Shown one piece after another: positions 1 through 4,854 of a DNA stretch of 7,284 nt. Under the pieces are notes generated by a model. That model saw only the letters and a list, made by a program, of their open reading frames with translations. It made no database searches and was not told where the DNA came from. Source of the stretch: an uncultured Clostridia bacterium (GTDB lineage: Bacteria; Bacillota; Clostridia; Christensenellales; Borkfalkiaceae); the NCBI GenBank assembly GCA_944376035.1, contig CALWBJ010000073.1, forward strand, positions 1 through 7,284. The letters run 5' to 3'. The translations under genes were made by a program, and so were the position numbers. Within the stretch, counting starts at the first letter, position 1. Each line of letters opens with the position of its first letter.

Positions 1-867
1 GAGGACCTTTATAAAAATTCGGAAAACGTTTTTGTTTTCGAGGAATATGCGGCTACGGTAAGAGCGGTAGATAAAAAATTCAAAGATGAAGGCGTAAGGG
101 ATAAGATTACATTTCAGGGTCCTGCGGATAATCATAATCTAAATACTCTTCTTACATGTGTTGAAAGTCTTGACGATGTGTTCGACTGCTATACTTCAAG
201 TTATTATAATTTTAATAATGAAAGTACCGAAGAAGTTATGGAGGCGAAACTCAACGAACGCATGCCCGCGATTTCTGAAAAGAATAAGCCTTACAGGTAT
301 GCGGAATACAATATTTCGGGAACGTACGAGTCCTGGGAAACAATCAGGGATTTAACGGAAACAGGACTGTTCCTCGGAAGATTTTTTGCTAATTCGTTAA
401 ATAACGGAGTGACCGGAATGAGCTTCTGGACTTTGGCGGATATTCCTTACGGTGGCATATGGATGAAGACGGGGCAGATAAAGCGAAATCTTGAAACGCA
501 CGAATGGGAAACAACTCCCGAATGGTATGCGTATTCGCTTATAAGTCGTTACACGAGACGGAATTCGGAAATTTATGCGTTGAAGGATACGAAAGATCAC
601 TTTGAGACTACGGCGCTCTGTTCACCGAACGGAAACTGGACTTATGTTTCCGCTAACGAAACAAATGAAGACGTAATTATATCCATAGTCAACAACAAAG
701 ATAATTATCCTTACAATATGCGCTGTTATGTTTATTCGGAAGATACTGTTCCGACAGACAATTCAGTCAGAATATCCGATTATACCGTACTTAACACATA
801 TAAGCGTGTAATGAGTGTGAAAGTACCTGCTAATTCGATGTTGGTCATTACCAATCTACCCGACTGA
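1..867 (+). CDS. Clan GH-A glycoside hydrolase, GH39-like, C-terminal part (5' end outside window)
   Basis: The frame is open from base 1 to the TGA at 865-867, giving 288 residues with no start codon needed inside the window. Residues 35-70 read like the late strands of a (beta/alpha)8 barrel: FQGPADNH followed by a DCYTSSYYN strand end, comparable to the 'GGPA...DFVSxHxY' stretch of GH39 enzymes. AEYN at 101-104 supplies a Glu (E102) placed like the clan GH-A nucleophile. GMSFWTLADI, with Trp143, matches the last barrel strand ('SYWTFSD' in GH39 xylosidases). From about residue 165 the protein becomes beta-rich and ends in VPANSMLVITNL, typical of the C-terminal beta-sandwich. The acid/base Glu, the N terminus and any signal peptide lie upstream and cannot be seen. 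Substrate is unknown; beta-xylosidase or another exo-glycosidase is plausible, and another GH-A family cannot be excluded. The next gene begins 62 bases later on the same strand with no evident terminator, so co-transcription is likely. Confidence 0.8.
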   Translation, partial: EDLYKNSENVFVFEEYAATVRAVDKKFKDEGVRDKITFQGPADNHNLNTLLTCVESLDDVFDCYTSSYYNFNNESTEEVMEAKLNERMPAISEKNKPYRYAEYNISGTYESWETIRDLTETGLFLGRFFANSLNNGVTGMSFWTLADIPYGGIWMKTGQIKRNLETHEWETTPEWYAYSLISRYTRRNSEIYALKDTKDHFETTALCSPNGNWTYVSANETNEDVIISIVNNKDNYPYNMRCYVYSEDTVPTDNSVRISDYTVLNTYKRVMSVKVPANSMLVITNLPD

Positions 868-929
868 GCATAATAATATGTCGACCTAAATTTTAATTAA
901 AGAGTATTTAAAACTGGATAGGAAATATT

Positions 930-2144
930 ATGGATAAAGTCAAGATAGGAGTGTTGGGAGCATATCGCGGCACCAGCATGATAAATTACTGTGAAGTATC
1001 AAAAAATGCAAAAGTTGTCGCGATATGCGATAAAAGTCAGGTTGCAATAGATGCACAGAAAGAAAACCTCAAGGACAATGATATTACTTATTATAAAAAC
1101 TTTGAAGAGTTTTTAAATCACGACATGGACGCGGTGGTTCTTGCCAACTACGCCAATGAACATGCGCCGTTTGCCGTAAAGTGTTTGAAAGCGGGCAAAC
1201 ACGTCTTCAGCGAAGTTCTTCCCGTGCAAACCATGAAAGAGGCGGTAGAACTTGTTGAGGCGGTAGAAGAGACAGGAAAAATTTACGCTTACGGTGAGAA
1301 CTACTGTTATATGCCCGGTACTTATGCCATGAAACAGATGTATGAGGAGGGAATTGTAGGAGAGTTTGAATATGCAGACGCCGAATACATACATAACTGT
1401 GCGCCTATATGGGCATCTATAACATACGGGGATCGCAATCACTGGCGAAATAACATTTGTTCAACTTTTTATTGTACACATTCAATAGGTCCGATAATAC
1501 ACTGTACGGGACTTCGTCCTGTATCTGTTGTAGGAATTGAGGGTACAAATATCAGCCGTAACCTGGATATAGGTTGTAAAGCGGGTCAGTTCGGCATGGA
1601 GATAGTTACGCTTGAAAACGGAGGCATTATCAGGAGCACGCACGGAGGACTTTTCAGAGATTCCATTTGGTACACTCTTTACGGTAACAAGGGAAGAATG
1701 GAGACTGCGAGAGAAGATTCTTTCTGCGGCGGTGTAGAGAAAATCTATCTAAACAGCTTAGAAAAAGCCGCCACGATAGATGTTCCGATAAAAGACAAGG
1801 TAATTGCGTCTTTCGGACACGCGGGTTCTGACTATCATTGTATGGACAATTTTGTTAGAAAAATACAAAACGATAAGACCGCAGATATAATAGATGTTTA
1901 TGAGGCGCTTGCTATGGCGCTTCCGGGAATTTTTGCATACAGATCAATATTAAATAATCATGTAAGTATGCCTATACCAAACCTACGCATAAAAGAAGAG
2001 CGGGATAAGTGGCGAAATGACACTATGTGTACTGACAGAAAGGTTGCGGGCGATATGTATATTCCTCCCTTTTCAGGCGGAGAAGTTGATATACCGGACG
2101 AGGTCTATGCAAAAATGAAACGTCTTTACGAAGAAGATTTATAA
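930..2144 (+). CDS. Gfo/Idh/MocA-family NAD-dependent oxidoreductase or GH109-like protein, copy 1 (truncated by UAA)
   Basis: 404 residues. ATG at 930 follows AGGA at 920-923 with a 6-base gap. The N-terminal Rossmann domain starts KIGVLGAYRG (residues 5-14); Tyr12 sits where many relatives have a glycine. Asp34 after strand 2 (VVAICDKS) suggests NAD(H) rather than NADP(H). The family's EKP motif is EVL at 95-97, so the lysine and proline are gone. ENYCY (123-127), EYIH (152-155) and YCTHSIGP (181-188) line up with the GH109 active-site pattern as I recall it (Glu, Tyr-x-His, Tyr-x-x-His). The C-terminal half is the alpha/beta substrate-binding domain. The role could be oxidation of a sugar, or NAD-assisted glycoside cleavage as in GH109; sequence alone does not decide. 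It is cytoplasmic, with no signal peptide. It is about 78% identical, without gaps, to the gene at 2322. The TAA at 2142-2144 falls where that copy has a Lys codon, and the homologous frame continues beyond it, so this protein lacks the 21-residue C-terminal tail. Confidence 0.9.
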   Translation: MDKVKIGVLGAYRGTSMINYCEVSKNAKVVAICDKSQVAIDAQKENLKDNDITYYKNFEEFLNHDMDAVVLANYANEHAPFAVKCLKAGKHVFSEVLPVQTMKEAVELVEAVEETGKIYAYGENYCYMPGTYAMKQMYEEGIVGEFEYADAEYIHNCAPIWASITYGDRNHWRNNICSTFYCTHSIGPIIHCTGLRPVSVVGIEGTNISRNLDIGCKAGQFGMEIVTLENGGIIRSTHGGLFRDSIWYTLYGNKGRMETAREDSFCGGVEKIYLNSLEKAATIDVPIKDKVIASFGHAGSDYHCMDNFVRKIQNDKTADIIDVYEALAMALPGIFAYRSILNNHVSMPIPNLRIKEERDKWRNDTMCTDRKVAGDMYIPPFSGGEVDIPDEVYAKMKRLYEEDL

Positions 2145-2207
2145 TCTCAGGACGTGTATGCAAAAATGGCATTTACACAAGGACAGATAAAAGCCGATAA
2201 AAAATAA
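2145..2207 (+). pseudogene. In-frame remnant of the C-terminal tail of copy 1, beyond its stop codon
   Basis: Directly after the TAA at 2142-2144, twenty sense codons stay in the same frame and end at TAA 2205-2207. They translate to SQDVYAKMAFTQGQIKADKK, against SKDGYTKMAFTQGQIKTDKK at the end of copy 2. Counting the stop as one codon, copy 1 would be 425 residues, exactly the length of copy 2. The simplest reading is an AAA-to-TAA nonsense change after the duplication. Stop-codon readthrough or a sequencing/assembly error are alternatives. There is no start signal of its own, so it is not a separate gene. Confidence 0.8.
2160..2207 (+). repeat. 48-bp near-identical repeat, unit 1 (second unit at 3552-3599)
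   Basis: The last 48 bases of the tail region match those at 3552-3599 at 46 of 48 positions by hand count. The two differences are both G/A changes at first codon positions, and no synonymous site differs. The paralogues elsewhere differ at many synonymous third positions; the first 63 bases, for example, show about 12 differences. The match is therefore unusually tight for this gene pair, although short. Confidence 0.75.
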
Positions 2208-2215
2208 AGTCAAAT

Positions 2216-2265
2216 ATAAACTTTTACCGTCCGCACGGAAGCACTTGCGGACGGTGAAAGTTTAT
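2216..2265 (+). terminator. Long GC-stemmed hairpin between the two paralogues (terminator-like)
   Basis: The arms 2216-2234 and 2247-2265 pair over 19 positions with one G-T wobble, and the loop at 2235-2246 is 12 bases. The GC core is CCGTCCGC/GCGGACGG, extended by AAACTTT/AAAGTTT. The downstream side is AT-rich (TTTATTAAAT) but lacks a clean run of T, so termination on the + strand may be partial. It could separate expression of copy 2 from copy 1 or protect the 3' end of the upstream message. An inner alternative stem CCGT/ACGG at 2228-2239 could compete with the main fold. Confidence 0.6.
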
Positions 2266-2321
2266 TAAATCAAGTCGGATAAACGAGTACGGCTGTAAGT
2301 GAAATTTATTTATAAAATAAT

Positions 2322-3599
2322 ATGGGGAAAGTAAAAATAGGTGTGTTCGGCGGTTATCGCGGGACCAGTATGATAAATTATTGTGAAATTTCACAAAATG
2401 CAAAGGTTGTTGCAATCTGTGATAAAAGTGAGATTGTAATAGAAAACCAAAAAAAATATTTAAATGATGACAGCATAGTTTATTACAGAGATTTTGACGA
2501 ATTTTTAACTCACGACATGGATGCGGTTGTTCTTGCAAACTATGCAAACGAACACGCTCCTTTTGCCGTAAAATGTTTAAATGCAGGTAAGCATGTATTC
2601 AGTTCGCTGCTTCCCGTTCAGACTATGAAAGAGGCGGTGGAGCTTGTTGAAGCAGTGGAAAAAACAGGTAAAATATATGCTTACGGCGAAAACTATTGTT
2701 ACGTTCCTTGTACTTTTGAAATGAAAAAACTTTATAAAGAAGGAATAATAGGTGAAATTGAGTATGCAGACGCCGAGTACATACATAACTGCGCACACGT
2801 ATGGCCGTCGCTTACTTACGGAGACAGAAATCATTGGCGAAACAATATGTATTCTACCTATTATTGCACTCATTCAATAGGGCCGATAATACACTGTACC
2901 GGGCTTAGACCCGTGTCGGTAGTCGGCGTGGAAGGTACGGATGTAAGAAGAAATTTAAGTATAGGATGTAAGAGCGGTCAGTTCGGAATGGAAATAATAA
3001 CGCTTGAAAACGGCGGAATTATACATAGCACTCACGGAGGATTGTTCAGAGATTCTCTTTGGTACTCCATTTACGGAAGTAAGGGAAGAATGGAAATCGC
3101 GAGAGAAGATTCTTTCCGCGGCGGAGTAGAAAAAATATATCTTAACAGTTGCGTTAGGGCGGAAGAAATCAGTGTTCCCGTAAAAGACGGAGTTGTGGCT
3201 TCGTTTGGGCATTCCGGATCTGATTATTATTGTATGGATAATTTTGTGCGCAAGATACTGAAAGATCCGACAGCAGATATTGTAGATATATACGAGGCGC
3301 TTGATATGTCGCTTCCGGGAATGTTCGCATATAGGTCTATATTAAAAAACAGCGAGACTGTGAAAATACCTGACATGCGAAAGAAAGAAGATCGGGATAA
3401 ATGGCGAAACGACACAATGTGTACGGACAAAAAGGTTGCAGGGGATATGTACGTTCCTCCATTTTCCGGCGGGGAAGCGGACATACCTGATGAAGTTTAC
3501 GAAAAAATGAAGCGTCTTTACGAAGAGGATTTAAAATCCAAAGACGGCTATACAAAAATGGCATTTACACAAGGACAGATAAAAACCGATAAAAAATAA
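2322..3599 (+). CDS. Gfo/Idh/MocA-family NAD-dependent oxidoreductase or GH109-like protein, copy 2 (full length)
   Basis: 425 residues, the intact tandem partner of the gene at 930. The start at 2322 is set by homology with copy 1 (MGKVKIGVFG against MDKVKIGVLG) and by an in-frame TAA at 2313-2315. There is no convincing Shine-Dalgarno sequence; the bases before the ATG are almost all A and T. The Rossmann motif is GGYRG at 10-14, and Asp34 again suggests NAD(H). The EKP position reads SLL (95-97), so even the Glu kept by copy 1 is lost. ENYCY (123-127), Tyr153/His155 and Tyr181/His184 are all retained, which argues that this copy is still a functional enzyme. Differences cluster at about residues 37-58, 132-138, 277-290 and 341-353, while 61-80 and 181-200 are nearly identical. 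The tail from 405 is lysine-rich and polar and looks like a surface extension. Reaction and substrate are not known; the partner genes point to glycan breakdown. Confidence 0.9.
   Translation: MGKVKIGVFGGYRGTSMINYCEISQNAKVVAICDKSEIVIENQKKYLNDDSIVYYRDFDEFLTHDMDAVVLANYANEHAPFAVKCLNAGKHVFSSLLPVQTMKEAVELVEAVEKTGKIYAYGENYCYVPCTFEMKKLYKEGIIGEIEYADAEYIHNCAHVWPSLTYGDRNHWRNNMYSTYYCTHSIGPIIHCTGLRPVSVVGVEGTDVRRNLSIGCKSGQFGMEIITLENGGIIHSTHGGLFRDSLWYSIYGSKGRMEIAREDSFRGGVEKIYLNSCVRAEEISVPVKDGVVASFGHSGSDYYCMDNFVRKILKDPTADIVDIYEALDMSLPGMFAYRSILKNSETVKIPDMRKKEDRDKWRNDTMCTDKKVAGDMYVPPFSGGEADIPDEVYEKMKRLYEEDLKSKDGYTKMAFTQGQIKTDKK
3552..3599 (+). repeat. 48-bp near-identical repeat, unit 2 (first unit at 2160-2207)
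   Basis: This is the 3' end of copy 2, encoding TKMAFTQGQIKTDKK and the stop. It matches 46 of 48 bases beyond the stop codon of copy 1. Here it is coding sequence; in copy 1 it lies outside the translated frame. Confidence 0.75.
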
Positions 3600-3618
3600 C
3601 GCTAAAATACATTTAGCG
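3600..3618 (+). terminator. Weak hairpin immediately after the copy 2 stop codon
   Basis: CGCTAAA (3600-3606) pairs with TTTAGCG (3612-3618) around a 5-base loop, starting on the base after the TAA. The 7-bp stem has no T-run after it, so it is at best a weak terminator or an mRNA 3'-end stabiliser. The rest of the gap up to 3690 is A-rich with no gene or other signal that I can see. Confidence 0.35.
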
Positions 3619-3714
3619 CTCAAATGAATATCGGGATTTAAAGTAAATTTAATAACAAAAAAACATTTTGGTTAAAAAATAAAAAGACATATTGATAAAA
3701 ATTGATATAAAATG

Positions 3715-3744
3715 TCGTCCTGCGGCAATCCTGCCGCAGGACGA
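3715..3744 (-). terminator. Strong terminator hairpin for the minus-strand DUF4434-like gene
   Basis: A perfect 13-bp stem (3715-3727 with 3732-3744), core CGTCCTGCGGCA, closes a 4-base loop. Read on the minus strand it comes shortly after the stop of the gene ending at 3759 and is followed by the T-rich ACATTTTATAT and further T runs, as expected of a factor-independent terminator. On the + strand it is followed by A residues, so it would terminate copy 2 transcripts less well. It still stands between two convergent genes and may limit read-through from both sides. Confidence 0.75.
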
Positions 3745-3758
3745 AAAAATCAATAAAA

Positions 3759-4673
3759 TCAATATTTGTGTTTTTTATAATAATCGTAATAAAGTTTTCC
3801 GAGATTTCTTGCGGAAATAAACATTGATTGAGGACTCATGAAGTGTGAATAATCAAAACAAATAACTTTCTCTACATAAGGTTTGACTACTTCCAGGCGT
3901 CTTTTTAAAATCTCAAACGGAGTAGCGTAAAAAGTGCTTGTGACATAACGGTCGATAATTTCGGCATTCTGCCAGAGTTTTACCTTATGAGCGTCGCAGA
4001 AACGCTTTGCGCCCGCAAAATACTCAGCCATAAGTTCGAAAGGAGCAGTGCTGTCCTGAATAGCGCAAATATCTATATTTTCACCGCACTTTTTAAAAAT
4101 TTTATTCCACTCGTCTTCGTACTGTGCGGGGGAAAGGTAGCCTTCTTTGACCATTCTGCAACTTTGGAAGAAAGGACTTATCAGAACGGGTTTTTCGGGA
4201 GTGGTATCTTTACAAAGTGAGGAAAGGCCGCTGAGTACATCGCAGATGTTAAAAACGTCGTTGCCTGTTTCGTGAGGGATATACCAACCGTAAAAAGACG
4301 GCATATCAACGTATCGCTGCATGATTTCCTTTATGAAAAGTTTGTTCTTTTTGATTTCGGTCTGATAATCGCCGTCACCCCAAGTAAGATCGGAAATATA
4401 CATACCGATAAAAATCTTTATACCTCTTTTGCCGGCTTCTTTAAGAATCATTCCCGCAAAATCGTCCTCTTCTTTTCTGTAAGTGGGGAAAATACGGGAG
4501 GGATAATTGGTTCTGTCATAAAAGCCGCCGCGAATTAGTATTGCAGTATCTATTCCGAACTTTTTCATGTTGTCAAGGTCTTTCGCCCATTGTTTGTTTG
4601 ACCAATTAAGGGACGGAATATCGTAAGTTACTTCATCAATAAAGGTTCCGGAAATAGGAAAAACAGTCTTCAT
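3759..4673 (-). CDS. DUF4434-like TIM-barrel protein, putative glycoside hydrolase
   Basis: 304 residues on the minus strand. The ATG complement is at 4671-4673, preceded by GAGG (complement of 4680-4683) with a 6-base gap. The opening ISGTFIDEVTYD, then W29 with DLDNMKKFGIDTAILI, and FYGWYIPHE at 127-135 are the pattern I associate with DUF4434, a TIM-barrel family found among carbohydrate-active genes. E135 at the end of the presumed fourth strand and E238 in LWQNAEI are spaced like a clan GH-A acid/base and nucleophile pair; this pairing is inference. A late strand, ICFDYSHFMSPQ (271-282), closes the barrel. There is no signal peptide or membrane segment, so it is probably cytoplasmic. The length suits a single-domain protein. 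It is transcribed divergently from the rhamnosidase gene from its own promoter, and convergently with the Gfo/Idh/MocA pair, so it need not share their regulation. Substrate and reaction are unknown. Confidence 0.75.
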   Translation of the reverse strand: MKTVFPISGTFIDEVTYDIPSLNWSNKQWAKDLDNMKKFGIDTAILIRGGFYDRTNYPSRIFPTYRKEEDDFAGMILKEAGKRGIKIFIGMYISDLTWGDGDYQTEIKKNKLFIKEIMQRYVDMPSFYGWYIPHETGNDVFNICDVLSGLSSLCKDTTPEKPVLISPFFQSCRMVKEGYLSPAQYEDEWNKIFKKCGENIDICAIQDSTAPFELMAEYFAGAKRFCDAHKVKLWQNAEIIDRYVTSTFYATPFEILKRRLEVVKPYVEKVICFDYSHFMSPQSMFISARNLGKLYYDYYKKHKY

Positions 4674-4705
4674 ATAAAGCCTCGCTTATAAATATTTTAT
4701 TAAAA

Positions 4706-4717
4706 ATATTATAATAT
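4706..4717. promoter_or_regulatory. 12-bp palindrome over the -10 element, possible bidirectional promoter
   Basis: ATATTATAATAT is a perfect palindrome, so it also presents TATAAT on the + strand at 4710-4715, facing the rhamnosidase gene. The + strand has only a poor -35 match (TTATAA near 4686-4691). A start here would give a leader of about 130 bases for the gene at 4855. Use in that direction is uncertain. Confidence 0.4.
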
Positions 4718-4736
4718 AAAATAAGTTTTCAGTCAA
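4708..4736 (-). promoter_or_regulatory. SigA-type promoter for the DUF4434-like gene
   Basis: Read on the minus strand, TTGACT (complement of 4731-4736) is followed by a 17-base spacer and TATAAT (complement of 4708-4713). This is one base from consensus at -35, perfect at -10, and has ideal spacing. Transcription would begin near 4701, leaving a leader of about 27 bases that contains the GAGG ribosome site at 4680-4683. Confidence 0.8.
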
Positions 4737-4756
4737 GTTAATTTAAAAGAAAATCA

Positions 4757-4795
4757 CGCTTTTCGCCTTTATTTTACTGGCGATTTGGCGCTTTT
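4757..4795 (+). promoter_or_regulatory. Repeat-rich segment upstream of the rhamnosidase gene, possible operator
   Basis: CGCTTTT occurs at 4757-4763 and 4789-4795, 32 bases apart, which is about three helical turns. Between them TCGCC (4763-4767) and GGCGA (4779-4783) form an inverted repeat, and GGCG recurs at 4787-4790. This is the GC-richest patch in an otherwise very AT-rich gap, and it lies just upstream of TTTAAT (4793-4798) and TACAAT (4801-4806), either of which could be a -10. No matching -35 is convincing. A regulator-binding site is possible but not shown. Confidence 0.35.
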
Positions 4796-4854
4796 AATCA
4801 TACAATTAAAAAAACAAAATTAAGCAAAATAAAGCAAAATTTTTTGGAGCGGGA

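Noticed and set aside
158..355. A 65-residue frame on the + strand
   Set aside because: It overlaps the hydrolase frame out of register, has no ribosome site, and its composition looks like a shifted reading of the real gene.
178..867. A separate gene starting at the GTG at 178
   Set aside because: The frame is open back to base 1 and the upstream residues fit the same hydrolase barrel; GTG 178 is an internal Val codon with no ribosome site before it.
1113..1442. Open frame on the minus strand opposite copy 1, with a similar one at 2577-2873 opposite copy 2
   Set aside because: Both are antisense to conserved enzyme sequence in corresponding positions, so their resemblance follows from the paralogy; no ribosome sites or recognisable domains.
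2208..2321. Riboswitch or small RNA gene before copy 2
   Set aside because: Only one hairpin with an imperfect T-tract is visible, with no conserved aptamer core that I recognise and no clear promoter.
2224..2547. Minus-strand frame running from copy 2 into the hairpin region
   Set aside because: Antisense to the Rossmann domain, crosses the hairpin and has no start signal; most likely a shadow frame.
2160..3599. Insertion sequence or CRISPR array suggested by the duplicated blocks
   Set aside because: The repeat is a tandem gene duplication with one 48-bp conserved end; there is no transposase, no target-site duplication and no regular repeat-spacer pattern.
3987..4538. Two + strand frames opposite the DUF4434-like gene
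   Set aside because: The minus-strand gene has a promoter, a ribosome site, a terminator and recognisable family motifs; the opposing frames have none.
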